Notes under the pieces: model-generated | Told to the model about the DNA's origin: nothing | The model's database searches: none | What the model saw: the letters and a program-made list of their open reading frames with translations, nothing else | Translations under genes and position numbers: made by a program | Source: Chromobacterium sp. IIBBL 290-4 | Lineage (GTDB): Bacteria > Pseudomonadota > Gammaproteobacteria > Burkholderiales > Chromobacteriaceae | Reading direction: 5' to 3' | Assembly: GCF_024207115.1 (NCBI RefSeq) | Contig: NZ_CP100128.1 | Location: 4,278,001 to 4,342,000, forward strand | Length of the DNA stretch: 64,000 bases | In this document: piece by piece, positions 34,832 to 42,975 of the stretch | How positions within the stretch are numbered: the stretch's first letter is position 1 | Layout of the letters: each line of letters begins with the position of its first letter

Positions 34832-36133
34832 GTGAATTCCATCCAAGCTCTCGCCGGCATGTTGCTGCTGCTAGGCGTGGCCTATGCTTTTTCCACCGAC
34901 CGCAAGGCGATCAACTGGCGCGCGGCCTTTATCGGCCTGGCCATCCAGAACGGCCTGTTTCTGCTGATCAATTACGTGCCCGCCGTCCACCACGGTTTTT
35001 CCGCTTTCGGCGCGGGCTTCGCCAAGGTGTTGAGCTTCGCCGGCGAAGGCGCCGGCTTCATCTTCGGCGACCTGGCGCGCCCCAATGGCAAGCTGGGCTT
35101 CCTGTTCGCCTTCACCGTGCTGCCGGTGATCATTTTCTTCTCCGCTTTCAGCGCCCTGCTTTACCACTTCGGCATCCTGCAACGCGTGGTTTCCGCGCTG
35201 GCGTTTGTGATGAAACGCAGCATGGGCTTGTCGGGACCGGAAAGCGTCACCACAGCGGCCAATATCTTTTTGGGCCAGTCCGAAGCGCCGCTGCTTGCCC
35301 GCCCCTACATCCAGCACATGACCCGCTCCGAACTGGCCTGCATCATGATTGCCGGCATGTCCACCTTATCCGGCGGAGTGATGGCGGCCTATGTGGCTTT
35401 TTTAGGTGGCAACGATGCGGCTGAGCAAGCGCGCTTCGCCACCTATCTATTGACCGCCTCCTGCATGAACGCCGCCGGCGCGGCGGTGTTCAGCAAGATT
35501 CTGTTTCCTGAAACCACGCCGGATCAGATTTCCAGCAACAAGCTGCAAGCCGGCAAGGAAAAGGCCGAGGGCAACTTTGTCAGCGCAGTCGTAACCGGCG
35601 CGCTGGACGGCATGAAGATGGCCGCCGCCGTAGCCACCATCCTGCTCGCCATCGTGTCCCTGATCGCGCTGGCCAATTTCGCGGTGAAGGACGGCCTGGG
35701 CGAGCTGCTCGGCGTCAACGGTGCCATCAAGGCTTCCACCGGAGGCATGTTCGACGGACTCACGCTGCAATACCTCACCGGCCAGGTATTCCGCGTCTTC
35801 GCCTTCCTGATGGGCATAGGCTGGCATGAGACGCTGGGCGTCGGCAGCTTGCTGGGGCAGAAGATCGTGCTCAACGAGTTCATCGCCTATCTGGACCTGG
35901 CCAAAATGAAGGCTGCCCATACCCTGTCGGATCAGACGGTGATGATCTCCACCTTCGCGCTGGCCAGTTTTTCCAATTTGTCCTCGGTAGGCATCTGCGT
36001 GGCCGGCATCGGCGCGCTGGCGCCGAACAAGCAGCAAGTGCTGGCGTCCATAGGCATGCGCGCCCTGCTCGCCGCCATCATGACCGGTTTCATGACCGCA
36101 TCGGCCACCGGCCTGTGGCTGTCGCTGTTCTAA
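34832..36133 (+). CDS. concentrative nucleoside transporter (CNT/NupC family)
   Basis: 433 residues from a GTG with GAAGGG 5 bases upstream. It is an inner membrane protein with about ten hydrophobic segments; family blocks include FGAGFAKVLSFAGEGAGFIFGDL, the gate-and-nucleoside-binding region SMGLSGPESVTTAANIFLGQSEAPLL, and MSTLSGGVMAAYV. CNT proteins import nucleosides with H+ or Na+. It has an own promoter with perfect hexamers and a GC-rich leader, and a terminator 18 bases behind the stop, so it is a single-gene unit. The exact substrate set is unknown; the name nupC would be by family only. Confidence 0.93.
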   Translation: MNSIQALAGMLLLLGVAYAFSTDRKAINWRAAFIGLAIQNGLFLLINYVPAVHHGFSAFGAGFAKVLSFAGEGAGFIFGDLARPNGKLGFLFAFTVLPVIIFFSAFSALLYHFGILQRVVSALAFVMKRSMGLSGPESVTTAANIFLGQSEAPLLARPYIQHMTRSELACIMIAGMSTLSGGVMAAYVAFLGGNDAAEQARFATYLLTASCMNAAGAAVFSKILFPETTPDQISSNKLQAGKEKAEGNFVSAVVTGALDGMKMAAAVATILLAIVSLIALANFAVKDGLGELLGVNGAIKASTGGMFDGLTLQYLTGQVFRVFAFLMGIGWHETLGVGSLLGQKIVLNEFIAYLDLAKMKAAHTLSDQTVMISTFALASFSNLSSVGICVAGIGALAPNKQQVLASIGMRALLAAIMTGFMTASATGLWLSLF

Positions 36134-36149
36134 GCCTTTGAAGACAGAT

Positions 36150-36187
36150 AGGCGGGAATACGCTAGCATGCGTCTCCCGCCTTTTTT
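36150..36187 (+). terminator. terminator of the nucleoside transporter
   Basis: GGCGGGA (36151-36157) pairs with TCCCGCC (36175-36181), with an inner ACGC/GCGT stem, followed by TTTTTT (36182-36187). Confidence 0.85.
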
Positions 36188-36201
36188 ATTGACGGTGATC
36201 C

Positions 36202-37521
36202 GTGAAAGCCGACTTCTCCTTCTTCGCCACCCGGCGTTTCCTGCCGCTGTTCGGCACCCAGTTCCTGGGCGCATTCAACGACAATATGCTGAAAACCGCC
36301 ATCGTGGTGCTGATCAGCTTTCACGGCCTGTCCTTGCCCGGCCTGCCGCCGGAGCAGTTGGTCAATCTGGCCGCCGGCATTTTCATCTTGCCGTTTTTCC
36401 TGTTTTCCGCCAGCGCCGGGAAACTATCGGAACGCTATGACAAAGCGCGCATCGCCCGGCTGATTAAGCTGGCGGAAATCGCCATCATGCTGCTCGCCGG
36501 CGCTGGTTTCCTGTTGCATTCGGCCGCGCTGCTGATGGGCGCGCTGTTCATGATGGGCACGCACTCGGCCTTTTTCGGCCCGCTGAAATATTCGGTGCTG
36601 CCGCAATATCTGAAAGAGGAGGAATTGATCGGCGGCACCGGCATGATAGAGATGGGCACCTTCCTGGCCATCCTGGTGGGACAGCTCTGCGGCAGCGTAT
36701 TCACCCATAACGGTCCCCTGCTGATCATCGCCGCCCTGCTCGGCACCGCTGTGTTCGGTTTTTTCAGCAGCACGGCCATGCCGTCGGTGCCGGCCGGCGC
36801 GCCTCAGCTGAAGCTGTCCTGGAATTTTCTCGGAGATTCGGTGACGCTGGTCCGTGAAGCCTGGAAGATCCACGACGTGCGCGGCGCCATCCTCGGCATT
36901 TCCTGGTTCTGGCTGATGGGCGCGATCTACACCACCCAGCTGCCCACCTTCACCAAGCTGCATCTGGGCGGCGACGCCGATGTCTACACCTTGCTGCTGG
37001 CGCTGTTCTCCATCGGCATCGGCGTCGGCTCCATCGTCTGCGCCAAACTGTCGCATGGGAAACTGCAACTGGGCATCGTGCTGCTGGGCAGCGCCGGCAT
37101 GACCATCTTCGGCGCCGATCTGGCGCTGGGCGCGCTGGCGCCCTATCACGGCCGGCTCGCCACGCTGCCGCAATTCCTGGCCAAGGGCGGCAGCTGGCGC
37201 AGCATTGTCGATGTGTCGCTGCTGGGCTTTTTCGGCGGCTTCTTCACCGTGCCGCTGTACACTTGGCTGCAGATGGCCAGCCCGGACGAGTTCCGCTCCC
37301 AGGCGGTGGCCGCCAATAACATCATCAACGGTTTCTACATGGTGGCGGCGGCCATTGGCAGCGCGCTGATGCTCAAAAGCTACAACAGCATCGCCATGCT
37401 GCTGCTGGCCGCGGCCGCGCTGAATATTCTGGCCACCGCTCACCTGGCCTGGATCGCCCCGGCCATCTGGCGCCAGCGCTGGGACTGGCTGCGCGCCCTG
37501 CGGCCTGGAGCAGCCAGTTAA
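36202..37521 (+). CDS. MFS transporter, LplT-like (lysophospholipid flippase type)
   Basis: 439 residues from a GTG at 36202 (MKADFSFFATRRFLPLFGTQ); the ribosome site is weak. About 12 membrane segments. FLGAFNDNMLKTAIVVLISF at the N-terminus is characteristic of the LplT family and of the MFS half of LplT-Aas fusion proteins. LplT flips lysophosphatidylethanolamine inward for re-acylation by Aas. Here the protein ends after the permease with no acyltransferase or acyl-ACP synthetase domain, and neither gene is adjacent, so partner enzymes must be elsewhere. It lies 14 bases behind the nucleoside transporter terminator, and converges on the histidine kinase gene with a 3-base gap. Confidence 0.85.
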   Translation: MKADFSFFATRRFLPLFGTQFLGAFNDNMLKTAIVVLISFHGLSLPGLPPEQLVNLAAGIFILPFFLFSASAGKLSERYDKARIARLIKLAEIAIMLLAGAGFLLHSAALLMGALFMMGTHSAFFGPLKYSVLPQYLKEEELIGGTGMIEMGTFLAILVGQLCGSVFTHNGPLLIIAALLGTAVFGFFSSTAMPSVPAGAPQLKLSWNFLGDSVTLVREAWKIHDVRGAILGISWFWLMGAIYTTQLPTFTKLHLGGDADVYTLLLALFSIGIGVGSIVCAKLSHGKLQLGIVLLGSAGMTIFGADLALGALAPYHGRLATLPQFLAKGGSWRSIVDVSLLGFFGGFFTVPLYTWLQMASPDEFRSQAVAANNIINGFYMVAAAIGSALMLKSYNSIAMLLLAAAALNILATAHLAWIAPAIWRQRWDWLRALRPGAAS

Positions 37522-37524
37522 GCC

Positions 37525-39825
37525 TTATTTGGACGCGACTGCCGCGGGCCTCTGGTCCGCGGTTTTCGGCCCATTCTTGCCCAATATCATCTTGCCGTTC
37601 TCCGCATCCGGCAAAGACACATAAAAGCAGATGCCTCCCGCAGGCAGATTCTCTGCATAAATGCTGCCGCCGTGCGCCGATACGATCTGCCGGCAGATCG
37701 CCAAACCCAATCCCGTTCCGCCCGCGCCATTGGATGTCGCGCTGCTTTGCACGAACTTGTCGAAGATGCTTTCCAGTTCATCTTGCGGCACGCCCGGCCC
37801 CTGATCCGCCACCGACAAGGTGAGGATTGAGCCGAAATGCTGCAAGGACACGGTTATGCGCCCCCCAGCGGGGCTGAACTTGATTGCGTTCGACAGCAAG
37901 TTCGCCAATACCTGCTGCATGCATTTTCGATCGGCCCAACAATGGGTGGCGGCACTGGGCAAATCCAGCCTGAGACTCAGATTGCCCGCCTGCATTCTCC
38001 CCTCTTCGCCCCCCGTTATTTCCTGAACCAAGCCGACCAAGTCCAAGGCCTCGCAACGCATGGTCATCCGGCCCGACTCCAGCTTGGCCAGGTCCAGCAA
38101 ATCGTTCAACAGCACCAGCAAGCGCGTGCCGCTGGCGTGGACATTGTCGAAATATCGTTTAAGCCGGGGCCCCGGCGCCTGATCCGACTTGCAGCTGCCG
38201 ATCTCGGCGAAGCTCAAGATGCCGTGCAAGGGCGTGCGCAGCTCATGCGACATATTCGCCAGAAAGTCCGATTTGGCTTGATTGGCGCGCTCCGCGTCCT
38301 CCTTGGCCTTTTGCAAGTCGGCGGTGCGGACCGCGACCAACTCTTGCAAGTGATTACGATGGCGTTGCAATTCCTGCTCCACCCGCTTGCGCTCCGTCAC
38401 ATCGCGCCCTATGCCGCGATAGCCCTGTCTTTCGCCCTTGGCGTTCAATACGGGACAGGCGCTGATGGAGATCCAGCGGCACTCGCCGCCGCAGCTCAGA
38501 TAGCTCAGTTCGAAGTCGCGGACCTCGCGCCCCGCCTCCAGCGCGTCCGCCAACTGTCGGCTGCGCTCGTGATTGAGCCGGATGGGCCGCCACTCGCGCC
38601 AATGCCGGCCAAGCAAACTCTCCAAAGACACACCGGACAGTTCGCTGAAATTTTCGGAACAGTAAATCAGCCGGCCATCGGCATCCAGCTCCCATAGCCA
38701 GTCCGAGGCGATGCGGGCGAACATCCGAAAGCGCGCCTCGCTGCGCTGCAATTCCGAAGTGCTGCGCAATGCCAGCCGCTCCGCCAGATCCCTGCGCCTA
38801 TTGAGCTGCCGCAGATAAAAACCCAGGAAAAGCGTGAACAACAGCCCCGTCGGCATCACCAGCCGCGACGCCGAAAAATTGGCGTTCTCATGCAGGAATC
38901 CCGGCTGCGCGGCCAGCGTCAACAACCAGACGCGCCCGCCGACAAGCAAGCGGCGGGAATAGCTCATCGCCCCGCCGTCCTCCGCCGGCCCCGGCACCAG
39001 GTTGATGGCCGTGCCGTCAGTGACGTCATCCAACCGCAGCCCTATCCCCTTTTCCGGCAAGGTGGGCAGGGCCAAACGAGCCAAACGCGCCGCATTGATG
39101 CCGCCCACCATCACGCCGCCGCGAGCGCCGCGAACCGGAATGATCATGGACACGCCGTTACCGGCCTTGTCATGGAACTGGGCCAGGATCAACGGCTTGC
39201 TGATGCGCGCCTGCCCGCTGGCCAGCGCCAGCTGGATCGCCTGCCGGCGCCTGGGCTCCGACCACAAATCAAAGCCCCAAACCTTGTCATTGCCTGTTTC
39301 CGGGGCCAGCAGCGTGACGGGGAAATACTCGGTCCTCCGCGCCGCCCTGGCCAGCTCCAAGCCAGCCCCGCTCCGCTCCCGGACTTGCAGGTGCCGGGAC
39401 TCATAAGCGCGTCTATCCTTGTCCAATAGATGCGGAGCCCAGCCCACGCCCTGAAACAAGGGCCTGCGCTTGACCAGCGGCAGCGCGAAACGGCTGAAGT
39501 CAGCCTGATCGACCGCCGAAGCATTGGCCATGAACAAGGCCAGCGACTCCAAGGCGTCGACATCCTGCTGAATCAGGCCGGAGAACTGATCCGCGGCCGA
39601 GATCGTCTCATGCTGGAAATTGCTCTCCGCCGCGCTCCTCTCCATCCGATAAAAGTGATGCGTCAACGCGAATGTCAGAATGAGCGGCACCATCAACAGC
39701 AGGCCCTGCACTTCCACTCGAGCCAGCAGGGCATGCCACCGCGCGCTCTTCTCCCACCGCCACAGCACGGCGGCCCCGGCGGAGACCGCGAGCAGCATCG
39801 GCAGCCACAACCAGAAATCGTTCAT
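37525..39825 (-). CDS. CHASE-PAS sensor histidine kinase
   Basis: 766 residues from the ATG at 39825. An N-terminal hydrophobic pair (about 5-20 and 40-55) precedes a periplasmic CHASE domain (about 75-300, with DFSRFALPLVKRRPLFQGVGWAP), a further helix (about 315-335), a PAS/PAC unit (about 365-490, WLWELDADGRLIYCSENFSELSG), and HisKA-HATPase. The phospho-accepting His527 is in NMSHELRTPLHG; ATP-binding boxes are NLLSNAIKFSPAGG, DQGPGVPQDELESIFDKF and GTGLGLAI. No receiver domain is attached and no response regulator gene is adjacent. CHASE domains sense small extracellular molecules; the ligand is unknown. No good ribosome site was found, so the start is uncertain; an in-frame ATG lies 27 bases upstream. 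Confidence 0.92.
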   Translation of the reverse strand: MNDFWLWLPMLLAVSAGAAVLWRWEKSARWHALLARVEVQGLLLMVPLILTFALTHHFYRMERSAAESNFQHETISAADQFSGLIQQDVDALESLALFMANASAVDQADFSRFALPLVKRRPLFQGVGWAPHLLDKDRRAYESRHLQVRERSGAGLELARAARRTEYFPVTLLAPETGNDKVWGFDLWSEPRRRQAIQLALASGQARISKPLILAQFHDKAGNGVSMIIPVRGARGGVMVGGINAARLARLALPTLPEKGIGLRLDDVTDGTAINLVPGPAEDGGAMSYSRRLLVGGRVWLLTLAAQPGFLHENANFSASRLVMPTGLLFTLFLGFYLRQLNRRRDLAERLALRSTSELQRSEARFRMFARIASDWLWELDADGRLIYCSENFSELSGVSLESLLGRHWREWRPIRLNHERSRQLADALEAGREVRDFELSYLSCGGECRWISISACPVLNAKGERQGYRGIGRDVTERKRVEQELQRHRNHLQELVAVRTADLQKAKEDAERANQAKSDFLANMSHELRTPLHGILSFAEIGSCKSDQAPGPRLKRYFDNVHASGTRLLVLLNDLLDLAKLESGRMTMRCEALDLVGLVQEITGGEEGRMQAGNLSLRLDLPSAATHCWADRKCMQQVLANLLSNAIKFSPAGGRITVSLQHFGSILTLSVADQGPGVPQDELESIFDKFVQSSATSNGAGGTGLGLAICRQIVSAHGGSIYAENLPAGGICFYVSLPDAENGKMILGKNGPKTADQRPAAVASK

Positions 39826-39945
39826 CGCGGCGCGCCAAAAGCAAAACCCCATGCGAGGCGGGGCCAGGCATGGGGGATGGAGCGCGGGGAGGACGATGGC
39901 GAATCGTCTGGCACGATAGACATAGCGGCAACGCTCCCGGCAACC

Positions 39946-39962
39946 AATATTTATGAAATATT
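39946..39962. promoter_or_regulatory. AT-rich palindrome upstream of the histidine kinase gene
   Basis: AATATTT-ATG-AAATATT, a perfect 7-bp inverted repeat in an otherwise GC-rich 171-bp gap between the kinase start and the dehydrogenase stop. It could be an operator or part of the promoter. Confidence 0.3.
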
Positions 39963-39996
39963 CATAGCCGGAAATCCGCTTGATGTCTACCCGGAA

Positions 39997-41385
39997 TCAG
40001 GCCAGCTTGCCCGCTGCATCCCTCAGTGCGGTACGCAAGCCTTCTTCGATCACCGGGTGGTAGAACGGCATATCCAGCATCTGCTCGACTGTCAGGCCTT
40101 GCTGATGGCTCCAGGCCAGCAGGTGGGCAAGGTTCTCGGCGCGCGGCCCTATCATTTCAGCCCCGAGGAATCGACCGGTCGCCGCATCGGCATAGACATG
40201 CAGCAGGCCCTTGTTGACGCCCATCACCCGGCTGCGCCCCTGATCCTCGAAACTGACCGCGCCGACCACGAAGCTACCTTCCGGCAAGTCGGCAAAGCGG
40301 CGGCCGACCATCATCATCTGCGGATCCGAGAACACCACGGCGATGGGCGAGCGGCGCAGGCCCGGCGCAACATCCGGATAGCGCGCGGCATTGGCGCCTG
40401 CCGTCTTGCCCTCGCCAGCGGCCTCATGCAGCAGCGGCAGAATATTGTTGGCGTCGCCGGCGATGAATACCGGCGCGCCGGCGCACAACAGCGTTTCCGG
40501 ATCGAACAGCGGCGCGCCGCGGGCGTCGAGCCGCACGCTGGTGTTTTCCAGACCCAGGCCGCGCACGTTCGGCGTGCGGCCGGTGGCGGCCAGCACGTAG
40601 TCGAAGCGCTCTTCCACTTCCACGCCATCGAGATTCACATAGCGGATGCGCGCTGCGTCGCCGTCACTGGCCATCTCCAGCACCTTGGCGTCAGGATCCA
40701 GGTAAAACTGTTCGGCCAATGCCTGGCGGGCGTAATCGCGCACCGCCGGATCGCTCAGGGGGCCCACGCCGCCGCGGGCGCCGAACACCTTCACCCTCAC
40801 CCCCAGGCGCGCCAACGCCTGTCCCAGCTCCAGCCCGATCACGCCGGGGCCGAAAACCGCCACGCTTTGCGGCAGCGTTTCCCAATCGAACACATCGTCG
40901 TTGACGATCAGCCGGTCGCCGAATGCCTGGAACGGCGCCGGAATGGCCGGGGACGAGCCGGTGGCGATCACCACGCGTTTGGCCTGCACCAGCGTATGGT
41001 CGTCCACTTGCAAAGTGGTGTTGTCGACGAAACGGGCGTAGCCGGACAGTTTATCCTCGGCCGGGATGCCGTCCACGCCGCGCACCACGAAGCCGACAAA
41101 GCGGTCGCGTTCGCTCCTGACGCGGGCCATCACCTCGCGCCCGTCTATGCGGACCTCGCCATCCACATGCACGCCGAACATATCGGTATGGCGGGCGTGA
41201 TGCGCGGCCTCGGCGGCGGCGATCAACAGCTTGGACGGCATGCAGCCGACGCGGGCGCAGGTGGTGCCATAGGGGCCGCCTTCGATGATCAAGGCGGATG
41301 CGCCGCCCGCTTTGGCCGCGCGATAGGCGGCCAGGCCTGCGGTGCCGGCGCCGATGACGGCTACGTCGATATGAATGGTTTTCAT
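39997..41385 (-). CDS. dihydrolipoamide dehydrogenase-like flavoprotein disulfide reductase
   Basis: 462 residues from the ATG at 41385 (MKTIHIDVAVIGAGTAGLAA), with GAGGAT upstream. FAD-binding GAGTAG (12-17), the redox pair Cys43/Cys48 in GTTCARVGCMPSK, an NAD-binding segment SVAVFGPGVIGLELGQ, GDAN near the second FAD motif, and the C-terminal His-Pro-x-x-x-Glu of PFYHPVIEEGL are all present, so it should be an active disulfide reductase. It is divergent from the E3 of pyruvate dehydrogenase in the CARVGCMPSK box. Its neighbour upstream on the same strand is the peroxiredoxin-glutaredoxin gene, the same pairing I recall for Neisseria, so a role in thiol redox defence is more likely than in a 2-oxoacid dehydrogenase. 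A terminator between them suggests partly separate expression. Confidence 0.88.
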   Translation of the reverse strand: MKTIHIDVAVIGAGTAGLAAYRAAKAGGASALIIEGGPYGTTCARVGCMPSKLLIAAAEAAHHARHTDMFGVHVDGEVRIDGREVMARVRSERDRFVGFVVRGVDGIPAEDKLSGYARFVDNTTLQVDDHTLVQAKRVVIATGSSPAIPAPFQAFGDRLIVNDDVFDWETLPQSVAVFGPGVIGLELGQALARLGVRVKVFGARGGVGPLSDPAVRDYARQALAEQFYLDPDAKVLEMASDGDAARIRYVNLDGVEVEERFDYVLAATGRTPNVRGLGLENTSVRLDARGAPLFDPETLLCAGAPVFIAGDANNILPLLHEAAGEGKTAGANAARYPDVAPGLRRSPIAVVFSDPQMMMVGRRFADLPEGSFVVGAVSFEDQGRSRVMGVNKGLLHVYADAATGRFLGAEMIGPRAENLAHLLAWSHQQGLTVEQMLDMPFYHPVIEEGLRTALRDAAGKLA

Positions 41386-41463
41386 GGTCTTTATCCTCTG
41401 GTTAGCGGGGATGCGGCACGGCACGCCGCGCAAAAGGGACATGCCGTCCCGCATCCCGGCTGG

Positions 41464-41489
41464 AAAAAACGGCCGGCGGAGCACCGGCC
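41464..41489 (-). terminator. terminator behind the peroxiredoxin-glutaredoxin gene
   Basis: On the minus strand GGCCGG, a 7-base loop and CCGGCC (41489-41471) are followed by G and TTTTTT (41469-41464). A second hairpin (CCGGCGG/CCGCCGG, 41497-41525) lies just upstream. Confidence 0.75.
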
Positions 41490-41542
41490 CAAGATACCGG
41501 CGGCGTCAGGGCCCGAAACCGCCGGCACGAACGTCAGGGGGA

Positions 41543-42274
41543 TTACTTGGCGAAGCGTTTTTCCACTTCGTCGGCGGAGCCGATCAACTGGCCATTGATG
41601 AACACTTGCGGAGCGGTCATCTTGCCGGACACGGCGCCGAGCACCTTGCCGCGGATCTTGTTGTCCAGCGGCACTTCGACGAAGTCGTAACCGTTTTCGC
41701 TGAGCACGGCCTTGGCGCGCGCGCAGTGCGGGCAGCCCACCTTGGTGAATACCACGACTTGGTCAGGCTTCTTGGCGCTCGGGTTGATATAGTTCAGCAG
41801 CGTGTCGGCGTCGGACACTTTGAACGGATCGCCCGGCTCTTGCGGTTCGACGAACATCTTGTCCACCACGCCGTTCTTCACCAGCATGGAGTAACGCCAG
41901 CTGCGCTTGCCGAAGCCCAGATCGGCCTTGTCCACCAGCATGCCCATGCCTTCGGTGAAGTCGCCGTTGCCATCCGGAATCATCACCAGATTGCCGGCTT
42001 CCTGGTCCTTGGCCCATTCGTTCATCACAAAGGTGTCATTGACCGACACGCACAGGATGGCGTCCACGCCGTTGGCGAAGAATGCCGGCGCCAGCTCGTT
42101 GAAGCGCGGCAAGTGGGTGGAGGAGCAAGTCGGGGTGAACGCGCCGGGCAGCGAGAACACGGCGACGGTCTTGCCGTCGAACAGTTCCTCGGTGGTGACA
42201 TCCTTCCACTCGTTGTTTTCGCGGGTGCGGAAAGTGACGTTCGGTACGCGTTGGCCTTCACGATTTTGCAGCAT
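41543..42274 (-). CDS. peroxiredoxin-glutaredoxin hybrid peroxidase
   Basis: 243 residues in two domains. Residues 1-160 are a Prx5-type peroxiredoxin with peroxidatic Cys50 in PGAFTPTC; residues 170-243 are a glutaredoxin with the CPHC site (Cys181, Cys184) and the glutathione-binding [13 protein letters not shown]. Such fusions, known from Haemophilus and Neisseria, reduce peroxides using glutathione as electron donor. A palindromic site lies at 42309-42332 in the promoter region. The start ATG has AAGGAG upstream (AAGGAGATAGCC then ATG). The gene is complete. Confidence 0.95.
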   Translation of the reverse strand: MLQNREGQRVPNVTFRTRENNEWKDVTTEELFDGKTVAVFSLPGAFTPTCSSTHLPRFNELAPAFFANGVDAILCVSVNDTFVMNEWAKDQEAGNLVMIPDGNGDFTEGMGMLVDKADLGFGKRSWRYSMLVKNGVVDKMFVEPQEPGDPFKVSDADTLLNYINPSAKKPDQVVVFTKVGCPHCARAKAVLSENGYDFVEVPLDNKIRGKVLGAVSGKMTAPQVFINGQLIGSADEVEKRFAK

Positions 42275-42308
42275 GGCTATCTCCTTAGCGGGGTAATGCG
42301 GTTGTTAA

Positions 42309-42332
42309 CTATCGATGCGTGCATTCTGATAG
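42309..42332. promoter_or_regulatory. nested palindrome upstream of the peroxiredoxin gene (candidate operator)
   Basis: CTATC (42309-42313) and GATAG (42328-42332) enclose ATGC-GT-GCAT (42315-42324). It lies 35-58 bases before the ATG at 42274. The CTAT/ATAG arms recall OxyR boxes, but the spacing does not fit the ATAG-N7-CTAT rule, so the regulator is unknown. Confidence 0.4.
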
Positions 42333-42467
42333 CCAAGGCAAAATTCGTCTAATTGATTGTCACAAGAATTTTGATTGTTATTCTTTATCACCCTCTTCTT
42401 CAGCTGGGCAGCCCCGCGCGGGAAAAGCTAAAATGGCGGCATCCACCCCACTCCTGTTTCAACAGCC

Positions 42468-42857
42468 ATGCATATAAGCGGCCTGCACCATGTCGCCGTG
42501 ATCGCTTCCGACTATCAGCGCTCCCGCGACTTCTACCACCGGATATTGGGCCTGGACATCGTGGCCGAAAATTGGCGCGCCGACCGGCAATCCTGGAAAC
42601 TGGACTTGGCCTTGCCCGGCGGCAGCCAGATCGAACTGTTCAGTTTCCCCTCCCCGCCTCCGCGAGCCAGCCGGCCGGAAGCTTGCGGCCTGCGCCATCT
42701 CGCGCTGGCCTGCGGCGACGTGGAAGCCATGCGCGCAAGGCTGCAAAGCGAAGGCGTGCCGGTAGAGCCGATGCGAGTGGACGAATACACCGGCGCTCGA
42801 TTCTTCTTCTGCTCCGATCCGGACCAGTTGCCGATCGAGTTCTATCAGCCGCGATAA
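42468..42857 (+). CDS. glyoxalase-fold (VOC) protein, YaeR-like
   Basis: 129 residues, a single VOC module pair. MHISGLHHVAVIASDYQRSR, then FYHRILGLDIVAE, SWKLDLALPGGSQIELFSF, LRHLALACGDVE and FFFCSDPDQLPIEFYQ follow the YaeR/SMU1112c-type glyoxalase-I-related proteins. Likely metal ligands are a histidine in HHVAV, a glutamate in QIELF, the His of LRHLA and the Glu of IEFYQ. The true substrate of this subfamily is not established. The gene is divergent from the peroxiredoxin gene; slt follows on the same strand after 118 bases. Confidence 0.85.
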   Translation: MHISGLHHVAVIASDYQRSRDFYHRILGLDIVAENWRADRQSWKLDLALPGGSQIELFSFPSPPPRASRPEACGLRHLALACGDVEAMRARLQSEGVPVEPMRVDEYTGARFFFCSDPDQLPIEFYQPR

Positions 42858-42904
42858 AGATTTCCCCGCTCAGCCCTGCGCTGGCGGAAAAACGCTTGAG
42901 ATGC

Positions 42905-42925
42905 GCCGGACAGGCCTTGTCCGGC
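42905..42925. promoter_or_regulatory. 8-bp stem-loop between the VOC gene and slt
   Basis: GCCGGACA (42905-42912), GGCCT loop, TGTCCGGC (42918-42925). No T-run follows, so it is an mRNA hairpin of uncertain role, perhaps a Rho-dependent or stabilising element. Confidence 0.4.
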
Positions 42926-42975
42926 CAGCGCCCGCCGCCGCGACTTGCGGAGGGCAAACCGAAAACGGAAACAAT

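Noticed and set aside
39430..41598. 722-codon plus-strand reading across the histidine kinase start and the dehydrogenase gene
   Set aside because: It spans two well-identified minus-strand genes and the gap between them; composition is that of an antisense GC-rich frame.
42275..42340. OxyR box in front of the peroxiredoxin gene
   Set aside because: CTAT and ATAG are separated by 16 bases instead of the 7-base spacing of the OxyR motif, so only a generic palindrome is claimed.
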